From Thermohalobaculum sp039816045 (GTDB lineage Bacteria; Pseudomonadota; Alphaproteobacteria; Rhodobacterales; Rhodobacteraceae), in NCBI GenBank assembly GCA_039816045.1, contig JBCBYB010000014.1, positions 48,583 to 112,582 of the forward strand: a stretch of 64,000 bases of DNA. Reading direction: 5' to 3'. Shown piece after piece: positions 19,450-27,718 of the stretch. The notes beneath the pieces are model-generated. The model searched no databases. It was not told where the DNA came from and saw nothing but the letters and a program-made list of their open reading frames with translations. The translations under genes and the position numbers were made by a program. How positions within the stretch are numbered: position 1 is the stretch's first letter; every line of letters starts with the position of its first letter.

Positions 19450-22059
19450 TCACGCAGATGCCGGTGTTTCCCGGCGCTGGCGGCCTCGCTGGAGCATGTA
19501 GACCCCCGCCAGAAGCAGCAGCGCGGGGAGATAGAAGATCTCCTTCGGCAACCGTTCCGCATCGGCACGAATGGTCTCCACCCGCACCGGCTCGTCCCCG
19601 TAATAGTCGAAGAGCGTGCCGATGGTCTCGAAGAACGGGGTCTGCGGGAACGGCTCGTCGATCTTGGCGAGCCCGTCCTCCAAGATCACCGTGAGCCCCG
19701 CCTCTTCGAGCCGAGCGATGGCGTCCGCGCGCCTGCCCATGGGAACGAGGATGGTCGTGGAGGTGGTCTCGCCGCTGTCGAAATCGGGGCCCGAGACCAC
19801 AAAAGTCAGCACACCGTTGTCAGGGGCCGAGCCCACCACCTCATAGACCATCTCGGGCGGCGTCTCGACATAGGGCGGTTGGACCTGATCGAGCCAGAAC
19901 CCGGGCCGGAACAGCGTGAAGGCCACGAGCAGCAGGATCGCGGACTCCCAGATCTTGTTGCGCACCAGCCACCAGCCTTGGGTTGCCGAGGCGAACAAGA
20001 GCATCGCCACCACCGCGACACAGAAGACAAAGATCGCCTTGGTCCAATGCACGTCGATCAGCAACAGCTCGGTGTTGAAGATGAAGAGAAACGGCAACAG
20101 CGCTGTGCGGATGTCATAGGCGAAGCCCTGGATGCCCGTCTTGATCGGGTCGCCCTTCGAGATCGCCGCCGCCGCGAAGGCCGCGAGACCCACGGGTGGC
20201 GTGTCGTCCGCCAGGATGCCGAAGTAGAATACGAAGAGGTGCACCGCGATCAGCGGGATGATCAGCCCGTTCTGCGCACCGAGGGTCAGGATCACCGGCG
20301 CCATCAGCGAGCTCACCACGATGTAGTTGGCCGTGGTCGGCAGCCCCATGCCGAGGATCAGGCTCATGATCGCAACCAGCACCAGCATGGCCATCAGGCT
20401 GCCGCCGGAGAGGAACTCGACCAGTTCGCCGACCACCTGGTGCGCGCCTGTGAGCGAGATCGTGCCGACGATGATGCCGGCAGCACCGGTCGCGACGCTG
20501 ATCCCGATCATGTTGCGAGATCCGGCGATCATGCCCTCGATCCACTCGTTGAACCCGCGGACGATGGCCGCGCCGATGCGCCCTTCGCCCCGCATGATCG
20601 CCTTGATCGGGTGCTGGGTCAGCGCCACCGCGATCATCGCCAGCGTCGCCCAGAAGGCGGAGAAGGCGGGGGAGAGCCGCTCCACGATGATGCACCAGAT
20701 CAGGATCACGATCGGCAGGATGTAGTAGAGACCCGTGATCGCCGTGGCGCCGGCGCGTGGCAGCTCGGTGATCGGGGCGTCGGGGTCGTCCACCACCAGA
20801 TCCGGCAGACGCGAGGCGAACCAGAGGAGCACCAGATAGGCGACCGTGCAGAGCCCGAGGATCAGCCAGAACGCCTGGTCCGGCATCGCCGTCTTGATCC
20901 AGCCAAGGCCGTAATAGACCGCGATCCCCAGCACCGCGATGCCGATGAAGCCGCCGAGGAAGCCGATGACCTTCGAGGCGAAGGTGAGCGAGGACGGCGG
21001 CTTTTGCAGGCCCTTCAGCCCGAGCTTCATCGCCTCAAGGTGCACGATGTAGACCAGCGCGATATAGCTCACGAGCGCCGGCACCAACGCGTGCTTGATG
21101 ATCTCGGTGTAGCTCACACCCGTGAACTCCGAAATCAGGAAGGCCGCGGCCCCCATGACCGGCGGAGTGAGCTGTCCGTTGGTGGAGGAGGCGACCTCGA
21201 CTGCGCCCGCCTTCTCCGCGCTGAAGCCCGTGCGCTTCATCAGCGGGATGGTGAAGGTGCCCGTGGTCACAGTGTTCGCGATCGAGGAGCCGGAATAGAG
21301 CCCCGACATGGCCGAGGCCACAACCGCCGCTTTTGCCGGCCCGCCGCGCAGATGCCCGAGCATCGCGAACGAGATCTTGATGAAGTAGTTGCCGGCTCCT
21401 GCCTTCTCGAGGATCGAGCCGAACAGCACGAAGAGGAAGATCAGCGAAGCGGACACACCGAGGGCCACACCAAAGACGCCCTCGTTCTGCATCCAATAGT
21501 GCCACATCGCCTTGCCGTAAGAGGCGCCCTTCCACTGCATTGCCTCGGGCAAGCTGCGGCTGTCGCCAAAGAAGACGTAGAGCACGAAGAACCCGGCCAC
21601 GATCACCAGCGGCAGGCCGAGCACGCGGTAGACCGTGATGAAGAGGATGATCATGCCCACGGTGGAGATCACCAGATCCCCGGTGGTTGGGAGGCCGGCG
21701 CGCACGGCGATCTCGTTGCGCAGCACGACGATGTAGAGGCACGAGATGACGCCCAGGATCCCGAGCGCCCAGTCATACCAGGGGATGCGGTCCTTCGGCG
21801 CAGATTTGAACAGCGGGAAGGCCAGCGCCGCCAGGAAGATGCCGAGCGCGAGGTGGATCAGGCGCGCGTTCGAGTTGGTGACAACGCCGAAGCCCAGCAC
21901 CTCCTGCACCGCGAACGGCACGTTCGAGGCGATGTAGAGCTGGAAGAAGGCCCAGGTCAGCGCAACCCAGAAGATCAGTTTGCCGGCAAAGCCGACCGCC
22001 TGGCGTCCTCCGGTATCCGTCGCGGTGAATTGGTCGAGATCGTCTTGCGCTGTCGCCAT
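19450..22059 (-). CDS. TAXI-TRAP transporter fused permease (4TM/12TM DctQM fusion)
   Basis: 869 residues with about 18 hydrophobic helices. The N-terminal quarter is the small DctQ-like part, followed by the large DctM-like part with conserved glycine-rich segments (GLYSGSSIANTVTTGTFTIP; TNGQLTPPVMGAAAFLISEF; LGMGLPTTANYIV). Fusion of both permease subunits is typical of TRAP systems that use a TAXI-type binding protein, which is encoded 117 bp upstream. It imports a small organic acid or amino acid driven by an ion gradient; the substrate is unknown. The C-terminal 100 residues include a soluble segment before a last helix. Confidence 0.93.
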   Translation of the reverse strand: MATAQDDLDQFTATDTGGRQAVGFAGKLIFWVALTWAFFQLYIASNVPFAVQEVLGFGVVTNSNARLIHLALGIFLAALAFPLFKSAPKDRIPWYDWALGILGVISCLYIVVLRNEIAVRAGLPTTGDLVISTVGMIILFITVYRVLGLPLVIVAGFFVLYVFFGDSRSLPEAMQWKGASYGKAMWHYWMQNEGVFGVALGVSASLIFLFVLFGSILEKAGAGNYFIKISFAMLGHLRGGPAKAAVVASAMSGLYSGSSIANTVTTGTFTIPLMKRTGFSAEKAGAVEVASSTNGQLTPPVMGAAAFLISEFTGVSYTEIIKHALVPALVSYIALVYIVHLEAMKLGLKGLQKPPSSLTFASKVIGFLGGFIGIAVLGIAVYYGLGWIKTAMPDQAFWLILGLCTVAYLVLLWFASRLPDLVVDDPDAPITELPRAGATAITGLYYILPIVILIWCIIVERLSPAFSAFWATLAMIAVALTQHPIKAIMRGEGRIGAAIVRGFNEWIEGMIAGSRNMIGISVATGAAGIIVGTISLTGAHQVVGELVEFLSGGSLMAMLVLVAIMSLILGMGLPTTANYIVVSSLMAPVILTLGAQNGLIIPLIAVHLFVFYFGILADDTPPVGLAAFAAAAISKGDPIKTGIQGFAYDIRTALLPFLFIFNTELLLIDVHWTKAIFVFCVAVVAMLLFASATQGWWLVRNKIWESAILLLVAFTLFRPGFWLDQVQPPYVETPPEMVYEVVGSAPDNGVLTFVVSGPDFDSGETTSTTILVPMGRRADAIARLEEAGLTVILEDGLAKIDEPFPQTPFFETIGTLFDYYGDEPVRVETIRADAERLPKEIFYLPALLLLAGVYMLQRGRQRRETPASA

Positions 22060-22115
22060 GGCCTTGTCCCCCAGCCGGCTTTGTTGGTCTTGGGGACGGC
22101 GGGTGGCCCGCCGCC

Positions 22116-22171
22116 CCGAATTGTCTGGCCCGAATTGTCTGGCCCGGATGGTCAGGGCCGGATCGTCAGGG
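22116..22171 (+). repeat. 14-bp tandem repeat, four units, between TRAP binding protein and permease genes
   Basis: Four adjacent 14-bp units: CCGAATTGTCTGGC twice (22116-22129, 22130-22143), then CCGGATGGTCAGGG (22144-22157) and CCGGATCGTCAGGG (22158-22171). The first two are identical; the last two differ at one position. The array begins 6 bases after the binding-protein stop codon in the direction of transcription and lies in the mRNA between the two transporter genes, where it could stabilise or attenuate. Confidence 0.85.
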
Positions 22172-22176
22172 GTGGA

Positions 22177-23142
22177 TCACATCCAGCCGCGCTCTTTGTA
22201 GTACTTCGCGGCACCGGCATGCAGAGGCGCGGAGAGGCTGTCCTTGATCATCTCCTCCTCCTTCAGGTTGGCAAAGGCCGGGTGCAGCTTTTTGAACTGA
22301 TCGAAGTTCTCGAAGACCGCCTTCACGACGACATAGACGACCTCTTCGGGCACATCGGCCGAGGTGACAAAGGTCGCGCCCACACCGAAGGTCTGGACGT
22401 CCTCTTCGTTGTTGTACATGCCGGCGGGGATCGTCGCCTTGCGGTAGAAGGAATTGTCCTCCACCAGCTTGTCGATCTCCGGGCCCGTCACGTCGACGAG
22501 GTGGGCCGCACAGGTCGCGAGGCTCTCCTGCGTCAGCGCCGACGGGTGGCCGACCAGCCAGAAATAGGCGTCGATCTTGCCGTCGCAGACCGCCTGGCCC
22601 GTCTCGGCCGACTTCATCTCGGCGGCGAGTTTCAGGTCAGAGCGTTCCCAGCCGAGCGCGCCCTCGATCACTTCCCAAGTACCGCGGGTGCCCGAGCCCG
22701 GGTTGCCGATGTTCAGGCGCTTGCCCTTGGCATCCGTCAGCGTCTTGATGCCCGAGCCTTCGGAGGCGATCACCGTCACCGGCTCCGGGTGCACCGAGAA
22801 CACCGCGCGCAGGTTCTCGAACTTGCCCTGCTCCTCGAATTTCGAGGTGCCGTTGAAGGCATGGTACTGCCAATCCGACTGTGCGACGCCGAACTCCAGC
22901 TCGCCCGCGCGGATGGTGTTGATGTTGTAGATCGAACCGCCAGTCGATTCTGCCGAGCAACGGATGCCGTGCTCCTTGCGGTCCTTGTTCACCAGACGGC
23001 AGATCGCACCGCCGGTCGGATAGTAGACACCGGTCACACCGCCGGTGCCGATCGAAATGAACTGCTGTTGGGCAAAGGCGGGGGCCGAAAGGCCAAAAGC
23101 CAGCGCGGCGCCGGCCGCAACACCCAAGATGCCGAGTTTCAT
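22177..23142 (-). CDS. TAXI family TRAP transporter solute-binding protein
   Basis: 321 residues from the ATG at 23142 (AGGGAG 8 bases upstream); the open frame above has no ribosome site. Signal peptide MKLGILGVAAGAALAFGLSA with cleavage after AFA. The mature protein starts FISIGTGGVTGVYYPTGGA, the TAXI-family N-terminal signature, and contains ESTGGSIYNI and GNPGSGTRGTWE. It captures the substrate in the periplasm and delivers it to the fused permease. First gene of the two-gene operon. TAXI ligands include glutamate/glutamine in some bacteria, but nothing here fixes the ligand. Confidence 0.93.
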   Translation of the reverse strand: MKLGILGVAAGAALAFGLSAPAFAQQQFISIGTGGVTGVYYPTGGAICRLVNKDRKEHGIRCSAESTGGSIYNINTIRAGELEFGVAQSDWQYHAFNGTSKFEEQGKFENLRAVFSVHPEPVTVIASEGSGIKTLTDAKGKRLNIGNPGSGTRGTWEVIEGALGWERSDLKLAAEMKSAETGQAVCDGKIDAYFWLVGHPSALTQESLATCAAHLVDVTGPEIDKLVEDNSFYRKATIPAGMYNNEEDVQTFGVGATFVTSADVPEEVVYVVVKAVFENFDQFKKLHPAFANLKEEEMIKDSLSAPLHAGAAKYYKERGWM

Positions 23143-23249
23143 GAGAAGCACTCCCTGTTGTCCTGTTATCCGGTCCCCCAATTGTCTCGGGTGCCGGAGG
23201 GCCGCCGCTTGGCCCGAAGCCAAAACACTCCGAGATTAGTTAGGGTTGG

Positions 23250-25367
23250 TCAAGGGAGGGGTTGCGCCGCGATTGTATCGATCGGTCGCGGCCTGCGCTC
23301 GTCGCCCGCCAGTCCTTTCATGATGGCCGCCGGATCGAGCTCGAGCGCCAGGGCAATTGCCGTCGCCAATGCGTCTGCTCGAGTCGCGGCCGGGACCGGA
23401 ACTTGTTGCGAGCCCGCCTTGGTGCTGACGGTGATCCCCACCCCTTCGGAAAGACCGACCAGGGCCCCACCGGTCGCGAGCAAACCGGCCGCCAGCGGAC
23501 CCGCATCGGCACCCGCATCCGTGAGCGCGACGATCCCGCGGGGACTGGCGCTCGCCAGTTCGGCCTCGACCGCAGCTTTCAACAGGGGATGATCGAGGCC
23601 GACCACGAGCGCCTTGGTGGCCCACTTTAGGGTCAGCATTTCGGGCGCACCCGTCGCCGCGGCCTCCGGAAGATCGGCGACCACCCCGACATCCCACGTC
23701 TCGAGAACAAAGCCACTCGACCGAACCTCGGCGCCCCTTGTTTCAAGCAGGGCCGTTTCGGTTCCCGGATCTGCCAGCACCTTGCGCGCACCCAAAATCC
23801 CGGGCGACGCGTCCTCCGCCACGCGCTCCGACCCGATCCGGATGCCGGCGGTTGTCGCCATTCCGGGCATGATCCCGGCTGCGGTCAGCATGTCTCCGAC
23901 GATATCGCAGGCGTCTGCCGTGTCTTCACCGGCCGCGAGGATTGCCACGGGAACGCGTCCATCGCCCGCATCAGCCAAGGCAGCATCCAGCAGCAGGTTT
24001 TCGACCCTTGTGTTGTCCTCGGCGATCCAATGCGGGCGCATCCCCGGCGTGCCGTTGACTTCGCACACCCCGATCGGAACCTCGCGCCAGGAGCGCGTGA
24101 TGTCCTCCGTGATGATATCGACGCCCGCCACCTCGAGCGCCAGAAGCCGGGTCGCGCGGACCGCAAGGGCCACCGTGTCCGGGTGCACGCTGTCGGTCAC
24201 ATCCTCGGCGATCCCGCCGGTGTGGATGTTGGCCGTCTGCTTCAGGCGGACGCTCTTGCCCTCCTCGGGCACGCTGTCGAGGGTCAGCCCCTGACGCGTC
24301 AGCATCTCTTCGGTTGCGCTGTCGATCTGAACCTTGTCCATTACGGCCTGGGTTGGACGGCCACGCCGCGGATCGGAGTTCAATCGGGCGATCAGCTCGG
24401 TGATCGTCGCCTTGCCGTCCCCGGTCACCACGGGGGGCAAGCGACGCGCAGCCGCGACGAGCTTGTCGCCGATGACCAGAAGACGGTGATCGGCACCGGC
24501 AAAGAAGCGCTGGACCACGGCGGCGTCTCGATCCTGGAACAACTCCGCTGCCGCCGCTTTCATGGCCTCAGGCGTGTCGATATGGGGAATCACGCCCTTG
24601 CCAAAGGAGCTTGCCACCGGTTTGAGCGCCACCGGATAGCCGAGCTTGGCCGCTGCCTGCAGCGCCTCGTTTGGCGTGTTGACGAGCCGGGCGCTGCCAC
24701 TGGGAATGCCCGCTTCCTCCAGCAGGTGGAGGTGGGAGGCCTTGTCACGCGCAAGCTCCGTGCCGATGGCCGGCTGTTGCTGCCCCATGGTGTTGCGGAT
24801 GATCCGTCGCTTTGCCCCCAAGCCCACGGCGACGTGCATGCCCGATCGCAAGAGCCGCTTCCAAGCCAGCCCCCGCGCCTGCGCCGCTGCAGCCAAGGCA
24901 CGCGGCTGCTGGTTGAGCGCCCGGCGCGCGCATTCTCGGTTCAGCTTCGTGACATGGCGCAGCATCGTCTCCGGATCGTTTCCGTCGTCGGTGACGACCC
25001 TGCCGATCAGACCGAACGCGCCGTCGGCCGGCACATGGGCGAAGTCGGCATCGCGCCAGGCGGTGTAGAGAAACTGTGGACCGCCGCGGCGCCAGCGCCC
25101 GATGCCAGCGACGGGCGGCGCAAGGTCATAGCGCTGTTGGATGCACCGGGCGATCCAGACCACGAGCGTTCCGATCTTGGCCTCGGTCGCGATGTCCGCA
25201 GCCTCCGGGAAAACCTCCCGCATGGCCGCGATCAAGACCGCCTGTCGTTCCGCCGAAAGGCCGATCTGGGCAGCTTCGAACTCAGTGAGCGCGAGAGGTT
25301 CGCGGTGGATCGGATTGTGCCAGTAGAGCAGGCGGCGCAATATGACCTTGATCGGCGGAGGAGGCAT
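23250..25367 (-). CDS. Cyanophycin-synthetase-like ATP-grasp protein with degenerate Mur-ligase domain
   Basis: 705 residues from the ATG at 25367; a TTG 20 codons earlier also keeps the frame open. Residues 165-460 follow the CphA ATP-grasp core: ELARDKASHLHLLEEAGIP, YPVALKPVASSFGKGV (K249 and glycine loop), the long TNxxTGGIAEDVTDSVHPD-type segment (379-396), AGVDIITEDI and CEVNGTPG (E436, N438). Residues 468-705 align with the CphA Mur-ligase half (GDGRVPVAI, TAGIRIGSERV, LLETRGAEVRSSGF), but the P-loop normally read as GTNGKT is replaced by AAGEDTAD (478-485). It probably uses one ATP site, like the CphA2 group. Substrate unknown; no cyanophycinase is nearby. A winged-helix/TPR regulator gene lies 85 bp upstream on the same strand. 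Confidence 0.85.
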   Translation of the reverse strand: MPPPPIKVILRRLLYWHNPIHREPLALTEFEAAQIGLSAERQAVLIAAMREVFPEAADIATEAKIGTLVVWIARCIQQRYDLAPPVAGIGRWRRGGPQFLYTAWRDADFAHVPADGAFGLIGRVVTDDGNDPETMLRHVTKLNRECARRALNQQPRALAAAAQARGLAWKRLLRSGMHVAVGLGAKRRIIRNTMGQQQPAIGTELARDKASHLHLLEEAGIPSGSARLVNTPNEALQAAAKLGYPVALKPVASSFGKGVIPHIDTPEAMKAAAAELFQDRDAAVVQRFFAGADHRLLVIGDKLVAAARRLPPVVTGDGKATITELIARLNSDPRRGRPTQAVMDKVQIDSATEEMLTRQGLTLDSVPEEGKSVRLKQTANIHTGGIAEDVTDSVHPDTVALAVRATRLLALEVAGVDIITEDITRSWREVPIGVCEVNGTPGMRPHWIAEDNTRVENLLLDAALADAGDGRVPVAILAAGEDTADACDIVGDMLTAAGIMPGMATTAGIRIGSERVAEDASPGILGARKVLADPGTETALLETRGAEVRSSGFVLETWDVGVVADLPEAAATGAPEMLTLKWATKALVVGLDHPLLKAAVEAELASASPRGIVALTDAGADAGPLAAGLLATGGALVGLSEGVGITVSTKAGSQQVPVPAATRADALATAIALALELDPAAIMKGLAGDERRPRPIDTIAAQPLP

Positions 25368-25452
25368 TTTGCGACTCGCATCGGTATTGGGCGAGACACC
25401 TTCCGCGCAGCATGCATCCGAGGTCAAGCGCTGCGCCAGCCTAGGACCGCAG

Positions 25453-26727
25453 TCAGGCTGCGATGCTTGCCATCATCCGCGCAAAACGCCGCTCACGCCC
25501 AAGAAGCGTCGACACCGGGTCCACGGAGATCCAACCGTCATAGCTCCAGCCACGCTCGATCAAGTCTTCGAGCACGTCGAGCGCCTCGGGAATTGCGCCG
25601 CGATGGGCGAGGCTCACCACATCGTAGAAGAGCCCACCCGCAACCGCACGCCGCAATGTGCTCTCCGGCGCCTCTACGGTGCCGCCGAGCATCGCCGCCG
25701 CCGCGGCCCGGGCGCTGAGAAACCGCGTGGCATCCGGTTGGGCAACCAGAACCATATCGATCCGGGCGACCGCCTGGCCTGCAAGCCTGCGCACCCGGTC
25801 AGCATCCCCAACCCGGAGCGCCGCGCGCGCTGCGTTATAGGCGGGGCGATAGTCATCGGGCCGCAGATCCGCTGCGCGTTCGGCCAGCACCATCGCCTTA
25901 TGGGCGTCGCCCGCGCCAAAACAGACCTGGGCCGCGAGATAGCTTGTCTCGAAATCGTCCGGGTCGATGGTAAGCGCACAGGAGAAGCTCTTGAGCCCCA
26001 ACTCCAGCTGCCCCTGAACGCCGGCCACAAAGCCAAGCGCCCTGTGCGGCGCAAGTTGGTCGGGACGGAGCCGCACCGCCTGTTCCGCCGCCTCGGTCGC
26101 AAGCCGAAGCCGCGGGTTGCGCTGCCCGGCATGGACGGCCGCGAGCCCCATCAGCGTGGCATAATCGGCCAGCACCGACGCATTGTCAGGGGCGAGCGCG
26201 CGCGCCTCCTCGATCAAGCGGTCGATCTCATCCGCCGCCAGAAGTCCGCGATAGCGTGCGAGGGACCGCGCCTCGGAGAGCGCAATATGGGCCTCGAGCG
26301 GCATAGCCGACCCGGGGAAGGTCAAGACATCCGGCAGGGCGGGGGTCGGCGCCATCTCCCGCAGCACCGGAACGGCGAGCCGATAGCCAGCCTTCGGCAC
26401 CGTCTCGACGATCCGGCGTCCGTCTCGGGCGTTTCCAAGCGCACGGCGAAGCTCCGACACCGCCTGGGTCAGGCTCTCATCCCCGACATGGACCGCTGCC
26501 CAGACCGCATCGAGCAGGTCAGCCCGGCTGACAACGGCCCCCTCGGCGTCCGCAAGCACCAGGAGCACCTGCATCGCCCGGGGCGAGAGGCGACGCGTGC
26601 GCTCCCCGTCGCTTGCCTCGCGCGAGGTCGGGTCAATGGTCCACCCGGCGAGGCGCAACCCTGCGCGCATGCGACGGCTGGGTGGGCTGGTCGGCCGGCC
26701 TGGGGCGCAGGCCATGGGCACCGGCAT
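25453..26727 (-). CDS. Winged-helix (OmpR/CadC-type) transcriptional regulator with TPR-like repeats
   Basis: 424 residues; the ATG at 26727 has AGGAGG 5 bases upstream. Residues about 22-115 form an OmpR/PhoB-type winged helix (LSPRAMQVLLVLADAEG, then SRADLLDAVW, VGDESLTQAVSELRRALG, TVPKAGYRL) without a receiver domain. The remainder is a series of TPR-like helical repeats (about 150-420). Such proteins bind DNA through the wing and sense through the repeats. No transmembrane segment is seen, unlike CadC. It lies upstream of the cyanophycin-synthetase-like gene and probably regulates or is cotranscribed with it. Confidence 0.85.
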   Translation of the reverse strand: MPVPMACAPGRPTSPPSRRMRAGLRLAGWTIDPTSREASDGERTRRLSPRAMQVLLVLADAEGAVVSRADLLDAVWAAVHVGDESLTQAVSELRRALGNARDGRRIVETVPKAGYRLAVPVLREMAPTPALPDVLTFPGSAMPLEAHIALSEARSLARYRGLLAADEIDRLIEEARALAPDNASVLADYATLMGLAAVHAGQRNPRLRLATEAAEQAVRLRPDQLAPHRALGFVAGVQGQLELGLKSFSCALTIDPDDFETSYLAAQVCFGAGDAHKAMVLAERAADLRPDDYRPAYNAARAALRVGDADRVRRLAGQAVARIDMVLVAQPDATRFLSARAAAAAMLGGTVEAPESTLRRAVAGGLFYDVVSLAHRGAIPEALDVLEDLIERGWSYDGWISVDPVSTLLGRERRFARMMASIAA

Positions 26728-27037
26728 GGGGGCCTCCTACCGCGTAGAGATCGACGTCACGTTGGTCCGGGCTCATCCGGAACGCCGACTACCTACGAGT
26801 CCTCCGACAAATTTCCAGTGGGTGACACATCCCATCACGCAACCGTGTGAACGAGCCCGAGCGTCGCGCTTTCAGGAAAGCTTTTGGTTTTTCTCAGGTC
26901 TCCCGGCGCGTGTCCCGATAGAGAGCGGCCACCGCAGCGCGGGGCTCCTTTCCGCCTCACCCTCCCCGTCCCTCTGCCCTGAGGCGGGAAGGAGCCTTCG
27001 CCGCCGGTTGATAACACACAGGCAATGGAGACAGATC
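26728..27037. promoter_or_regulatory. 310-bp divergent intergenic region between regulator and peroxiredoxin genes
   Basis: No gene is supported here. The region must hold promoters for the minus-strand regulator and the plus-strand peroxiredoxin. A palindrome, GCTTTC-AG-GAAAGC (26868-26881), followed by TTTTGG, lies about 155 bases before the peroxiredoxin start and could be an operator. I see no convincing -35/-10 pair. Confidence 0.4.
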
Positions 27038-27697
27038 ATGTCGCTTCCCCTCGGCGCCAAGGCGCCCGATTTCACCGCAGAAACCACCGATGGCCGCATT
27101 CGCTTCCATGACTGGATCGGAAGCTCCTGGTGTCTGCTGTTCTCACATCCCAAGGACTTTACCCCGGTTTGCACGACCGAGCTCGGTGCCGCCGCGCGTC
27201 TGATGCCTGAGTTCGAGCGCCGCGGCGTCAAGGTGATCGGCCTCAGCGTCGATCCGGTGGCCGCGCATGTGCGATGGATGGAGGATGTCGCCGAGACCCA
27301 AGGCAGCCGTCCGTCCTATCCGATCATCGCGGACACGGATCTCTCGATCGCGAAGCTCTACGGCATGCTGCCCGCCGACGCAGGGAACAGCTTTGCCGGG
27401 CGCACGGCAGCGGACAACCATACGGTCCGCAGTGTCTTCGTGATCGGGCCGGACAAGACCGTGAAGATGGCGATGACCTATCCCATGAGCACGGGGCGCA
27501 ACTTTGCCGAGATCCTGCGGGTGATCGACTCGCTGCAACTCACGGCAACGCGGAAAGTGGCGACCCCGGCCGGCTGGCAGATGGGCGACGACGTTATCAT
27601 CCTGCCGTCTGTTCCCGATGCCGAGGCCAAGGAACGGTTCCCTCAAGGTTGGCGCTCGCCGAAGCCCTATATCCGGATCGTCGAGCAGTCGGCCTGA
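27038..27697 (+). CDS. 1-Cys (Prx6-type) peroxiredoxin
   Basis: 219 residues from the ATG at 27038 (GGAG 8 bases upstream); a longer open frame above is not coding. Thioredoxin fold with the peroxidatic cysteine C45 in FTPVCTTE, preceded by FSHPKDFTP, and a long C-terminal domain (WQMGDDVIILPSVPDAEA) that marks the Prx6 subgroup. It reduces hydrogen peroxide and organic peroxides in the cytoplasm. Transcribed alone and convergent with the ThDP-enzyme gene 22 bp away. Confidence 0.95.
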   Translation: MSLPLGAKAPDFTAETTDGRIRFHDWIGSSWCLLFSHPKDFTPVCTTELGAAARLMPEFERRGVKVIGLSVDPVAAHVRWMEDVAETQGSRPSYPIIADTDLSIAKLYGMLPADAGNSFAGRTAADNHTVRSVFVIGPDKTVKMAMTYPMSTGRNFAEILRVIDSLQLTATRKVATPAGWQMGDDVIILPSVPDAEAKERFPQGWRSPKPYIRIVEQSA

Positions 27698-27718
27698 CCC
27701 AGGCCTTGCCCGGGGCCC

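Noticed and set aside
19291..23592. 1433-codon plus-strand frame opposite the TRAP genes
   Set aside because: Its composition (His/Arg/Asp/Gln-rich) is the typical antisense of a GC-rich membrane protein gene, and it covers several real minus-strand genes.
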